Source of the DNA: Mesodorylaimus sp. YZB2_4
Lineage: Eukaryota > Nematoda > Enoplea > Dorylaimida > Dorylaimidae
DNA length: 64,000 bases
Reading direction: 5' to 3'
Assembly (NCBI GenBank): GCA_030248295.1
Contig: JASANH010001390.1
Span: 1 to 64,000, forward strand
Shown here: positions 1-11,819 of the stretch, piece by piece
Layout of the letters: each line of letters opens with the position of its first letter
How positions within the stretch are numbered: the stretch's first letter is position 1
Position numbers and translations under genes: made by a program
Notes under the pieces: model-generated
What the model was told of the DNA's origin: nothing
Databases searched by the model: none
Seen by the model: the letters and a program-made list of their open reading frames with translations, nothing else

Positions 1-2500
1 CTAATCAGTGCTCCTACATTCATGAATAGGGAGGTGGGGAATCAGATGCTCGCACTGTTCGTAAAGAGCTGATCAGAGATATCACGTTCATGAATCGGAA
101 AATGGGGAATCTGATGCTCGCACTGTTCGTCAAGAGATGATCAGCGTTATTCCGTTAATATATACAAAAATGGGGATCTGATGCTCGCACTGTCCGTAAA
201 GAGCTGATCAGTGCTCCAACGTTCATGAATGGGGAGAGGGGGAATCTGATGCTCGCAGTGTTCGTGAAGAGCTGATCAGCGATAACACGTTCATGAATGG
301 GAAGAAGGGGAATCTGATGCAGAAAAAAAAAGTCGCACTGTTCGTAGAGAGCTGATGAGTGCTCCAACGTTCATGAATGGGAAGGTTGGGAATCAGATGC
401 TCGCACTGTTCGTAAAAAGCTCATCAGCAATTCCATGTTCATAAATGGGAAAGAGGGGAATCTGATGCTCGCACTGTTCGTAGAGAGCTAATCAGTGCTC
501 CCACGTTCATGAATGGGAAAGAGGGGAATCTGATGCTCGCACTGTTCGTAGAGAGCTGATCAGTGCTCCCACGTTCATGAATGGGAAAAAAGGGGAATCT
601 GATGCTCGCACTGTTCGTAGAGAGCTTATCAGCGATATCACGTTCATGAATAGGAAAAAGGGGAATCTGATGCTCGCACTGTCCGTAAAGAGCTGATCAG
701 TGCTCCAACGTTCATGAATGGGGAGAGGGGGAATCTGATGCTCGCAGTGTTCGTGAAGAGCTGATCAGCGATATCACGTTCATGAATGGGAAAAAGGGGA
801 ATCTGATGCTCGCACTGTTCGTGGAGAGCTGATGAGTGCTCCAACGTTCATGAATGGGAAGGTTGGGAATCAGATGCTCGCACTGTTCGTAAAAAGCTCA
901 TCAGCAATTCCATGTTCATAAATGGGAAAGAGGGGAATCTGATGCTCGCACTGTTCGTAGAGAGCTGATGAGTGCTCCAACGTTCATGAATGGGAAGGTT
1001 GGGGATTAGATGCTCGCACTGTTCGTAAAAAGCTCATCAGCAATTCCAAGTTCATTAATGGGAAAGAGGGGAATCTGATGCTTGCACTTGTTCGTAGAGA
1101 GCTAATCAGTGTCTCCCACGTTCATGGGAATGGGAAAGAGGGGGAATCTGATGCTCGCACTGTTCGTAGAGAGCTGATCAGTGCTCCCACGTTCATGAAT
1201 GGGAAAAAAGGGGAATCTGATGCTCGCACTGTTCGTAGAGAGCTTATCAGCGATATCACGTTCATGAATAGGAAAAAGGGGAATCTGATGCTCGCACTGT
1301 TCGTCAAGAGCTGATCAGCGTTATCACGTTCATGGATGGGAAAAACGGGAATCTGATGCTCGCAGTGTTCGTAAAGAGCTGATCAGTGCTTCCACGTTCA
1401 TGAATGGGAAGGTGGGGAATCAGATGCTCCCACTGTTCGTAAAGAGCTGATCAGTGCTCCCACGTTCAAAAATGGGAAAAAGGGGAATCTGATGCTCGCA
1501 CTGTTCGTGAAGAGATGATCAGTGCTCCCACATTCATGAATAGGGAGGTGGGGAATCAGATGCTCGCACTGTTCGTAAAGAGCTGATCAGTGCTCCCACG
1601 TTCATGAATGGGAAGAAGGGGAAGCTGATGCTTGCACTGTTCGTAAAGAGCTGATCAGCGATTTCATGTTCATAAATGGGAAGGTGGGGAATCAGATGCT
1701 CGCACTGTTCGTAAAGAGCTGATCAGCAATTTCATGTTGATAAATGGGAGGGAGGGGAATCTGATGCTCGCACTGTTCGTAAAGAGATGATCAGTGCTCC
1801 AACGTTCATGAATCGGAAGGTTGGGAATCAGATGCTCGCACTGTTCGTAGAGAGTTGATCAGTGCTCCCACGTTCATGAATGGGAGAAAAAGAAGAATCT
1901 GATGCTCGCACTGTTCGTAGAGAGCTGATCAGTGCTCCCACGTTCATTAAAGGGAAAAAAGGGAATCTGATGCTCGCAGTGTTCGTGAAGAGCTGATCAG
2001 TGCTAGCACGTCCATGAATAGGAAGGCGGGGAATCAGATGCTCGCATTGTTCGTAAGGAGCTGATCAGCGATTTCACGTTCATGAATGGGAAGAGGGATG
2101 CTGATGCTCGCACTGTTCGTAAAGAGCTGGTCAGTGCTCCCACGTTAATGAATAGGAAGAAGGGGAATCAGATGCTCGCAGTGTTCGTAAGGAGCTGATC
2201 AGTGCTCCCACGTTCATGAATGGGAAGGTGGGGAATCAGATGCTCGCACTGTTCGTAAAAAGATGATCAGCAATTCCATGTTCATAAATGGGAAGGTGGG
2301 GAATCAGATGCTCGCACTGTTCGTAAAGAGCTGATCAGTGCTCTCACGTTCATGAATGGGAAGGTGGCGAATCAGATGCTCGCACTGTTCGTAAAGAGCT
2401 GATCAGTGCTCTTACGTTCATGAATGGGAAGGTGGGGAATCAGATGCTCGCACGGTTCGTGAACAGCTGATCAGCGATTACATGTCCATGAATGGGGAGG
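1..2500. repeat. ~68-bp tandem minisatellite, about 36 units
   Basis: The left edge is an imperfect tandem array with a period of about 67-69 bp. Each unit holds the core GATGCTCGCACTGTTCGT, then the 8-bp palindrome CTGATCAG (or a one-base variant), then a CACGTTCATGAATGGGAA block and a purine-rich stretch. Units vary by substitution and small indels; one unit near 319-331 carries an A-rich insertion. Larger blocks are duplicated: the series at about 195-560 recurs at about 688-1000, and the one at about 352-690 recurs near 963-1300. The array runs off the left edge and ends near 2500. Short ORFs inside it are by-products of the repeat. Confidence 0.95.
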
Positions 2501-4367
2501 TGTGCTTTTAGAGATCACTCAAGGAACTGACTGTATCTTCAGCCTAACAGTTGATATGGTGCCAACTTGTGTTTCCCAATGCCAGCTCACGATGATATAT
2601 GGGATGTTGTGCCCAGTGTGTTCCCCGACTTCGTCGAACCCGAAGCACAGAAAGCAGTCGTGGCAGTGCACGAGACAAACGCAACAGAGGCCTCGAAGGC
2701 ATTGAATAACCTGTGCGAGTAAGTACCCTGGGCCACTTTGCCTAAGCTGGCTGCCCTCGTTCCTTGTTTCAGGCAGGAAGCTTGCATGGTCTCATGCCAA
2801 CGAGATCAGGTCGTCAACGGCTGCGGTGAGAAGACGGCTAACCACTACTTAAACGGGTATAAGGAGTGGCTGAGATCGCTGCCCAAGATTTATGTCGATC
2901 TAGGCGTGATCGAATTTGTGCCCGAAAAATGTGCTGAAGTTCCATCCTAGGCGTCATTGCGAAAATTATAAAACAGAAATCCGGTACCCCAGGATATTTT
3001 CGGGGCAGCACACAATTGATCTTTGCCTTATCCAGCATAGCCTCGTGTGGCACAAGCACTTGTGAGCGATGCAGAACCAATGCCAACATTTATTCATGCT
3101 GTCTGTCTCAAATGTTGGATTTGTTTCCAGAGGCTGGTGTTTAGTTTGCTTAGTGAGCAAACAGGTCACAGCGCTCTGACTGTCAGCTCGACTCGTAATT
3201 GGATATGACCTCTCAATTTGTTAGCAGAGGCTGGCACCGTTGAAGCCTTTTCGCTCCTTCTAGATAGCTCTTTCGACTTTCCTTCATTCCCCACTTCTCC
3301 ACTTACACCCAAGCTGGCTCGGCAGATCGAAATTGAAGAAGTTAAGCGAAAAGGAACGAACAAAAACGATTTCAATTCTTTTCTTCGTCTTAGTTTAGCA
3401 CATCTTTAGACGAGTCTCAGAGCCTGAAGCAGTCGAGACTCATCGTTCACATTGGCACTTCATCAAGTAGACACTTGTTAGAGGAGGGCGTCAAAGGTCG
3501 AGACCTTTTTTCATTAGCTTAGACACAAAAGCTGAGACAGCTGGCAAAATAGTCCAGCTTCATTTTTAGCCTTTCTTCTGGGCCTAGTAGAAAAACATCT
3601 GCTGTATACAATGGTTCAAATGGAATCTTACGTAATTGCATCATCTTAATGATTCAAACCTTCAACTGTACCTCTATGAAGGCAGCTAAAAGCTTCTGTG
3701 AAAGTCCGTGTATTTCGTTCGCTGAATAGCTATCATAGCTGTTGGAGAGACCTCCGCCTTCGAGCATGCTTTTCCGATGGCGTTATTATTTATGTACCTG
3801 GCCTGGAGCAATAAATGACAAATAGCATTCTAATTTGTTTGGTAGCGGATGGTCATTACGGTAGTCCTGTCCAATGGCTCGTTATGCATCCAGGCCAGAT
3901 GCCTTCGTTTGCACCTGCCAGCCTGGCTAGTCTCGTGGATGTAGGGCGGGCGGAAGTAATCTTGCTTGAAACGTTGGCTGCTCCCGCTCTCACGTAGGCT
4001 TGGCTTGTTTTCTTGAATGTGAAATAGACGGGGGATTTTGAGCCGATGGTGATAAATATCAGTTTCTCGCCAGCAGTGCTGACCATAGGCGGTTATTGCG
4101 GACGGGCCTCGATAGTTGGTGTCGTGAGAAACGAGCCGAGCCGTCAACCACGCCACAGACTGTTGGCTGGCCATCTGCCCCTGGAAGCATCGATTCTTCG
4201 CGTCCCTTCCTCGGGCTAGCAGGCCGCGCTCTTCCCTTATATGTTATGTGTCATGCAAGCACGGCTCGCGCGGGCGACGAAGAAGCACGAGGTCCACTCG
4301 TCAATTTTCTAACGCGCTCATTTTGATTTAGCGACGCTCAGGGCACCCATGACCGCCTAGTCTGAAT
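2501..4367. other. Spacer without recognised gene
   Basis: Unique-looking sequence between the minisatellite and the scramblase-like gene. Only short ORFs without family resemblance or splice-supported continuity are seen. An upstream exon or promoter of the gene starting near 4368 could lie here, but I see nothing that fixes it. Confidence 0.4.
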
Positions 4368-6540
4368 TTGAGCCAGGGAAGCCGGACTGTGCAAGTATTG
4401 AGGATGGCCGCCCATGGGCAACAAACTATAGCTCGCATCTCCCCTTCATCCATTACGGGCACGAGTGATCGAAATCACGTTCGCGGCATCGTCCTAACGA
4501 GTCGTACTTGCGCCAACAAGCAACCCTCGACCACCACCAGCGGCGTGATTGTTGCAACGGCGGAAACGACTCGAACGGCAGCAACGGGAGGAAATAAAAA
4601 AACGATCGAAGAGCCTACCTCGTTCGCGCGTAAAGCCTTTTACGCTACGTCGAGTGTGGGTAATGTAAGCACGGATCGGCACGCCACTTCGCCCGAGGCC
4701 CCCGCCAGCTCTCGCCGAGCCAACGATGATGAATACGGCTTATGGGAAAATATACCCAGAAATGGAAATAGTGACGTCCTGAAAACTTGCTCTCAAGATT
4801 CCATAATTGTGAAAGCTCATCAAATTTCTGACGCACTCGATCGTTCGCCCTCCTCATCTTCAGACGACTTGGTCAGCAGCGTGTACAGCCAGTCCTCGGC
4901 TACCACCGTCATAAAAAGATTCGACAAAAGTAACGCACTCATAATTGATCAACGGGCCGATAGCGAATCTAATATGAACGATTTGCCGTCCTACGAATTA
5001 GCCTCGGCCTACATTAAAACCAATGCGTATGCTCATATGAGCAATTCAAAAGGCGCCGCCCTCAATTCAATATCAAACGTCCCTTCGGCACCCGCCGCAA
5101 CTGGACCGATAATCATGAATACAAGCGTGACAAGTCATCAACCCTATTCCATGCATTCTTACGAGAGAATTAATCAGCTAGAGCAATCTCCCACAACGCC
5201 AACCGCTAAAATGTCTGCTTCGGCTTCCAATTCCATCCTGACTCATCAACAAAGGCAATCTCACTTGGTCAGAGAAAGCTCACTGGAACCTATTGGCGAG
5301 GAAGAACGACTCGTTCAAATCACGCAGGCCGTCATGAACTCACAGGCAAGCCTCTCTTTCTTATCACTTGTCAGTCAGCTTGCAGCTCGGTCTTGTAGCT
5401 TCCTATCCAGCTTAGGTCTCCTTGTGTCCGAATATATGTAGCTACTGTAAGCTTTTTAAGGAAAAATGCCAACGAACCCAACAAAATCGATTTGTGTTTC
5501 CACCGGCTCTAAAGAGCAACAAATCTTATTAATTTGCTCGGAGCATTGCCAGTTTTCCCCAGAGATATCCCATTTATCACGTTGGAAACTGGGCCAAGTT
5601 CTTGTCAACCAGAATGCTCCCTTTTTCCAATAACAATTTTCTGAAAAGTGGTATGCGAGGGAATAGACTTGAATATCTGGCAGGCGTGCACCCTACGTAG
5701 GCTAGGTAATATCGAATATGAATGAGGAAGCCACAAAGGCTATGTTTAGGGCAGCCAGTGCATCCCCTGTGGTTACCGCAACGGACATCGCTCACTTTGC
5801 CCAGCCTATTCTTCTGCCCTAGGTATCCTATCTACTGTACAGACCTCGGCTGCCCTCCTGTTTTCATCAGCTATTTCCCCTTTCAGCCTTCTCGAAGTAA
5901 ACGCGCCGAAGTGCTGCGCTATTTCTCGGCCGCTAAGGCATTTCAAATCAAAGTGGTCGGAGGTGACATTCAAATAACGGACTCGGACGGATGTCCACTT
6001 TTCGACGCTTACCAGGAATTGGACTGTCGTCAGCGATGGTGGAATATCGAGGCTTACGGTGATCGCGTACTTCTTATGCGAGAAGAGCTATCATTCGGGG
6101 ATGGTTCATCGTCGTGGGGTTCCCGAGTTACGATCACCGATTGGAATGGGGAAGTGTTTGGTTACGTGGTTACTGGCGACCCCATGCGTTTGGAATCGGT
6201 AGAGCGTGTTGGTATTGGTCGCTTCTTCAGTCAGCCAGCCGTTGTCAATAATGCGGCATGTAGCAACGTTACCTCGGTGCCAAAGGCGTGCTGGCTATGC
6301 CAGAGTGCGGGGGAAGATGGCAGGGAGCAGGTGGTGGCTCGATTGGAGGCTTATCAACGAATCGTTTTCCTGGTCGATGCTGACGAGAGAAACAGTAGTC
6401 AGCAGCACCAGCTGAACTTCCATTTGAAACTGATGATCTTGGCGAGTGTTATCAGGTTGGTCGGTGCTTTGACTGTGACGCCAGTGTCAGATTGCTTGGC
6501 TCTGACAAAGTTCTTCTGCAACTGTTGCTCTTACAAGTGA
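4368..6540 (+). CDS. Scramblase-like protein with long low-complexity N-terminus
   Basis: Two-exon model: 4368-5345 and 5887-6540, both joining in phase 0, about 543 residues. The first ~325 residues are rich in Ser, Thr, Ala and Asn with no recognised domain. Exon 2 has a beta-rich region with ITDSDG and ITDWNGEVFGYV, then a closing hydrophobic helix after LNFHLKLM near the C-terminus. That order (paired strands, a GYV strand, a terminal hydrophobic helix) resembles the phospholipid scramblase/Tubby-like C-terminal barrel, which acts in lipid movement or binding at membranes. The match is weak and no residue set proves activity. The intron would be GC-AG: CAG|GCAAGC to TTTCAG|CC. The start is simply the first ATG of the open frame; an upstream exon is possible. 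Confidence 0.45.
5346..5886 (+). other. Probable GC-AG intron of the scramblase-like gene
   Basis: 541 bp between two frames that match in phase 0. The left border is CAG|GCAAGC, the classic form of a GC donor, and the right border is a pyrimidine-rich tract ending TTTCAG. No GT donor near the end of the first open frame gives the same join. Confidence 0.5.
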
Positions 6541-7542
6541 GATTCTCGCCTGTGTCCCTGGTTTGAAATATGTAATTAGAGAAGTGCCAGCATTATTGAC
6601 GATTGTGCAGCCAACAATGCAAGCTCCCTGCCCTATTTTTCGAGTGTGATGTTGAAAAGCAGCAGTGTCGTCTGCGCGGCATTCGTACACAACGGATGAG
6701 CGTATGCTCGAATGCGGAACAGATAATCAATCAGAGGAGGGGCCCAAGGCAAGCTTACTGTTGTAAGATTATCTTAACAACAAGTTGACGAACATGTTAG
6801 GCGTTCAAACCACGACTTTTCCAAACGGTTTTGAAGACCTAAAAGAAAAATGTAAAAATATAATTTAACGCCTGTTAAACCAGATGCAAGAAGATCCATA
6901 ATTGATACTGATCATGAGACAGGAGGTTACTGGTGACAGCGGCAGCCGACCTCACTTGGGGTATTTCCCCTGATTAGACATCCAAAATGGAAGCTATTAC
7001 GTTTTTCCATGGGACCGTGCCTCAAGCTTATGTGAATGGGCTAGAAGTGAGGGGGCTTGCTCGACCCAGGCAACTGTCAGGAGTTTACGTCACCTCGGGA
7101 CAAAAGAATCGACATCGGTCATGGTGGCATTAAAATATGCTATCTTGAGAATCAGGACGTCATTGGTACCTGCTCTACAGGTTTGCGGTCATTGCAGCTT
7201 ACAATTTTTGTGGAAAATCAATGAGGCGTAACTATTATCGAGCAGAAACTTGGAAGGAGCGGCATGTACAGTAGAGTACTGTTGCAAGTCTTACGATTTG
7301 TAAATCCACAGTTGATTTGATTCGCTTGTTTGTCAGAGTGATTGATCCACTCTGCCATCCAAGGTTGGGCTAACGATAAGTAAGCTTGAGATTAGTAAGC
7401 CCATTTACATATCTTTACAAAGAATACAGACTTAAAAATCGGGACGTGTCTCGAAACTTGCGTTATGGGGATCTAATAAACCCTCTGTGATCCCGAATTC
7501 TGTAAGGATTGAGAGCTTTTGGCTTTTAATTGTGCTCTAACC
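6541..7542. other. Spacer without recognised gene
   Basis: About 1 kb downstream of the scramblase-like gene up to the DNA transposon. No coding frame, RNA gene or repeat could be supported here. Confidence 0.4.
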
Positions 7543-8363
7543 GGAGGACTGACATTAGGCCGCAAGACACTAGGCCGCAGACATTAGGACGCGGACGTCA
7601 GGATGCATAACAATAGGACGCGGCGACTTTAGGACGCGGACAATAGGACGCAGTTCCTGCGGTCGTGTGACGATTCCCCCACTTGTTGGTCGTTTCCCCG
7701 CCATAATTTTTTCCCTAATGTGCATGTAACGTTACGACTTGCGCTGTAAAAGGCAGCACGTGTGTGATAGGATGTGAGCAAAGATACATAGGCGTGTTGT
7801 ACGTATGCGAGGCAGTGAAAAATGAACCGACGAGTTTGCTGCTGCAACTCATGCGCAAGGTGTTCAGGCTATGAAGTTTTCGAACTCCCTGTCCATTTCC
7901 GGAGGGATATTTGACACGCTGCTAATTCGAGTGTCTGTAATAGACCGGACAGTCAAGGCATAGTTCAAGTCCTAAATGCAGAACTGCATAACACTGTCAA
8001 TCAATTTTTAAAGAGAATATATACATTTAGACAGTACGGCCTCGGTGAATTTACCAGTATGGCAGCTGCAGATTTTGGCGAAGCAGTTTTCTTTCTTGCG
8101 AAACATTGAGGCTCGTCTTCTTCGTCCTTGAACCAGGCGAGAGCGGTCGGCTTGCAGCATCCCACCATTCACCGCCAGGTTGACGCCCCGATATTCCCTG
8201 ACAAATGATACCAGGAAATCATGTTAACAAATAAACCAGAAATGAAAGAGGGAGGCCTAGTCCTATGGCCGCGTCCAATTGGCCGAGTCCTATAGTCTTG
8301 CGTCCTAACGTCCGCGTCCCAATGTCTGCGGCCTAGTGTCTTGCGGCCTAGGTTCATAGCGCC
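7543..8363. mobile_element. Non-autonomous DNA transposon with 9-bp target duplication
   Basis: An 821-bp element bounded by direct repeats GCTCTAACC at 7534-7542 and 8364-8372, read as a 9-bp target-site duplication. Its ends are inverted repeats: 7556-7603 matches the reverse complement of 8303-8350 at 46 of 48 positions, and the outermost 13 bases pair more weakly. The arms are built from the short motif TAGGACGCGGAC and variants, which recurs along 7580-7650. No transposase frame is present. A 9-bp duplication with long inverted repeats is typical of Mutator-like (MULE) elements, which is my best guess for the family. The interior holds a copy of dispersed repeat R1 (7834-8142). Confidence 0.75.
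7834..8142 (+). repeat. Dispersed repeat R1, copy 1
   Basis: About 309 bp that matches 42571-42887 in the same orientation. Both begin GTTTGCTGCTGCA, share GGTGAATT.ACCAGTAT and GCAGCTGCAGATTTTGGC near the 3' part, and end TTGAACCAGGCGAG. It lies inside the inverted-repeat element here, so R1 is either part of that element family or was inserted into it. Confidence 0.8.
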
Positions 8364-10109
8364 GCTCTAACCTCAGCCCCATCTTTGTCTGAAAGAGTAT
8401 GTCCGGAGTCTGCAATCGCGTCTTTTGTTCTACTCTACCCATACCCTCCCTCTATCCTTTGAAAAACATACAGATTTGAAAATTATCGTGGGTTATCACG
8501 TCCTCTACTGTAGCACGAAAAAGTCTCCTCTGTATAACAAATTTGCATCCCATTTTCTCCCATGTTCTCATTTTCTTCAGAACATAATTGAGCAACAACT
8601 CAATTCGGAAAAGGCTTGAGCGCTGAATTTGCCAAATACAGTATGAACAAATGAACAACGATGGAGGGCATGTCTTGCAGAGCGTGTGTAGAGATAAGAG
8701 GCACGAGAAGCTTTGTCTCTCTCACGCCTACCCAAGTCAAGATGACAACATAAAACAAAACAACACGAACCCCGAACCATCTTCTAGGATTTGGCCTCTT
8801 TCGCTTTCTGGGATAAAAGCTTTATGCAATTAGCACAGGCAGCTTCTATGAAAACCACTTTGCTAAAACAGACCACGAGTAACTTGAAACCACTCCGCGC
8901 TAATTTGTGCATTTGAACAGGCTGCAGAACGCGACAAGATTCTTACGTCAAATCGGTATTTAAGCCCTTTTTGTAGCTTGTGCCAAGAAATTGAAATCCT
9001 TGCCTCTCTCTGGGGCTATCTGGGGCTGGCCATATCCTTTTGATCCTTCTGAGTCCATAAGCCGTCAGCTAGCTATTTAAAGTGGTCTTTAAACAGACTA
9101 TTGTACTGATATTTCTTGCTTCATTTCGATAGGTCGCTCACACTGGCAGCGCATTGTCTTGCTAAGACAGATTCTTTCGTGAAAATGGTGGCTTAAGTTT
9201 TATCCCCGGATCACCATCTAGGGTATTCTTGTAAAACTAACTTTAAGAGCGTCGAAGCGGAGACTTTGTCGCAGCTGTCTATATCGAGCTGCTCGTTATT
9301 TGCCCTTCATAATGAGACGGCTTGTTGTACACGAAGAGACGATCTCCTTCCACTTATAGTTTGCATGTTATTATAAAAGACAGGAGTCGTTTCAATCAAG
9401 CCAGCCACTTTGCATAGCTCGTGATATCGCCTGCTCTTTGATTTCATCAAGGCGATGTTGCCTTGCCAAATCAGTGGAGCATAGATAGGTATTAAAATCC
9501 CTTCCTCCGCTTTCCACCTACGTGCCACGATCATGAGCAAATTAGACTGATGTCTTTGTCAACCCCGCTTGCTCCATCTGGCAAGTACGACGCAGTAGTC
9601 TATCCTGCACAATGGTCGCTAGCATGTTTATTAGAGGCGAGGTCGTACTCCATCCATCACTCAGGGATTACAGTTTCGAAAAGCAGTCGTGAGGTACGGC
9701 CAATCCATCTTATACCTCTTGCTTTGGCAGCATATGGACCAGGTAGTTGACTTACCATCTTTGGAGGGAGTGCAAACGAACTCTCTTTGAAAGGCTGGTT
9801 TCCATCCGTCGCGCACGTCCTTTGTCGTCAGCTGCTGGCCGTATGAGGCGGTGAGTAAGCACAAAGTTAATGAGTAGCTGCGTTATTAGATACCAGATCG
9901 CGCACGAAGCTGACTGCTACCAACCGAGGCCTTATGAGGGCGTACGCTGATTAGCTGTTCTCGTTTTACGCCGCTTTGATAATATTCTTTTACATTTACG
10001 CGGCAGGCAGCTGTTCGTTTCTTAAAAAAATAACTCACGTTCCAATTTCGATCTAGAACAAACGCACTCGGCCGGGACAAACTACACTGTGCGGCTCATT
10101 GTTAAAAGA
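8364..10109. other. Spacer upstream of the GPCR
   Basis: After the target duplication the sequence is unremarkable. ORFs are short and unsupported. The promoter and any 5' exon of the GPCR should be here, but no motif stands out. Confidence 0.4.
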
Positions 10110-11704
10110 ATGGAAAAAACCCTGATTGAAATTGCAGAAGACAGTGATTCGGGTCGCTTCGACATGGATTTTATCGATGAGTCAAAGTGTATCAAAATCG
10201 ACATGGCCACCTTGCCGCCCGAATTGGTCGATGGCTTGCATAACGTCACCCTCGACGGTTTCGAGAATGCTTGCATGCCGTGCATCGAACTGCACGAAGT
10301 GTTCAATCGCTCTCTGGTCGACAGTGCAGCCGTCCAAACTCTGTTCGCTATTCTATACGCCTCTGTTTGGCTGGTGGGGGTTGTGGGCAATGCTTTAGTG
10401 TTGATGGTCGTAGCCGTGTCGACCTACATGAGGCATCGATACGGCCTAACAGGACGAATCGGCAAACTGACCTCTGCTTTCCCTGTCAGAAGCGTTTTCG
10501 TGGTCAGCTTAGCCTGCAGCGATCTTTTGATCGCATTTACCTCCTTGCCAGTCACTGCGGTCAATATGTTTACCCAAATTTGGACCTTTCCCAATTTTAT
10601 GTGCTATTGTGTCGGTTTTTTTCAAGCTTTTAGTATCTTTCAGTCCAGTTTCACTTTCACCAGGTAAATGGCAACTTGGCTAGCGTAAAACGTACGCTCA
10701 CTTAGATCTGGCTGGTTTCAGCATAGCCGTCGATCGATGTCTGCTGATCACTCGTCCAAAGCATAGCTCGATCACGTACAGATGGGCTCGCGTGATTGTT
10801 GCAGGCACGGCTGTGCTTGCATGTCTGTTGGCGTCCCCCATGGCATTCTTGATGAGAATGGAAGAGCTGAAACCTATTTGCGGCCGTTTTTGTGTCGAAG
10901 GATGGCACTCGCCCAAACAACAATCCATTTATGGACTGTGCGTGATCTTGTTACAGTTCGCCTTGCCGGCATCTGTCTCGACAGTCTGTTATTCGATCAT
11001 CGGAGTCAGATTGAAGAAGCGACAGAGAAGCCGCTTTCGCCACGGTTCAGGCGGGCCGCCAACACCGATAGTTTGGAGAGCCAATGAGAGACGGATGCGT
11101 ACGAATCGAATGATGGCCTCCATGGTGGCAGCCTTCGTCTTACTGTAAGTCACGCAGTCCTTCACCAAAAGACACCACATGGATTCTGTTCCTTAGGTGA
11201 TGTGCCCTGCATATAACCAGCGCCATCCGTACTCTTATACGACTGGAAAATTACTTCCTTGCACTTTGACACATTTTCCAATTTTAGGTGGACTCCGTTC
11301 AATATAATCAATCTGTTACGTGATCTAAACTTGTCAGTTGACATTTTCCAAAAATCCCATCTCCGCAATGCCAATTACAGTTTACTCTATTCCGCCGCGC
11401 ATTTGTTGGCCATGGTATGCGCTAACTAGCCCCGCAGTCAAGCTTCCTATTTGTTTGCTCATTATGTGACCCTGTTGGCTCGTTACAGGTGAGCGTCGTT
11501 TTCAATCCTATAATGTACGCTTGGTATAACGAGTCGATCAGACACCTCCTGAGTCCCGTATTGAACTTTTGTCGCCCACATTTCCGCCGATCGAAGAACA
11601 ACTATGCGCAAACGAGGGAAGAACAAGAAGAAGAAATGATGGTCAATAACTCCATCATTCCGCACACCAGCACACAGCAATACATCAGAAGCGACATGTT
11701 CTAG
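10110..11704 (+). CDS. Rhodopsin-family neuropeptide GPCR (NPY/NPF-type)
   Basis: Exons 10110-10663, 10722-11144, 11288-11414 and 11489-11704 join in matching phases with GT-AG borders, giving 439 residues. Seven hydrophobic segments are visible: TM1 with GNALV, TM2 with SLACSDLL, TM3 followed by AVDRC in place of DRY, TM6 with LLWTPFN, and TM7 with NPIMYAWYNESIR (NPxxY). Cysteines in PICGRFC after TM4 fit the extracellular-loop disulfide. The acidic N-terminus has a glycosylation site (NVT). These features suggest the neuropeptide Y/F receptor neighbourhood, acting at the plasma membrane through G proteins; the exact ligand is unknown. The stretch 10433-10489 between TM1 and TM2 could be a 57-bp GC-AG intron or an enlarged first intracellular loop. 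The start is the first ATG of the long frame. Confidence 0.88.
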
Positions 11705-11813
11705 AGCTGTTTGTAGCTGCAAACCTTGTTCGTGCGCAAGGTGCCATGTCAGTGTCCATCATACTGTAAGCTGTTCAGCTCGTCGCTAATCCTCTTTGGA
11801 CTGTCTTATGGAA

Positions 11814-11819
11814 AATAAA
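11814..11819 (+). terminator. Polyadenylation signal AATAAA after the GPCR
   Basis: A canonical AATAAA lies 110 bp beyond the GPCR stop codon on the same strand, at a plausible distance for its 3' end. Confidence 0.5.

Noticed and set aside
1078..1314. Repeat-peptide ORFs in the minisatellite
   Set aside because: The unit length is not a multiple of three and frames break often; there is no sign of coding.
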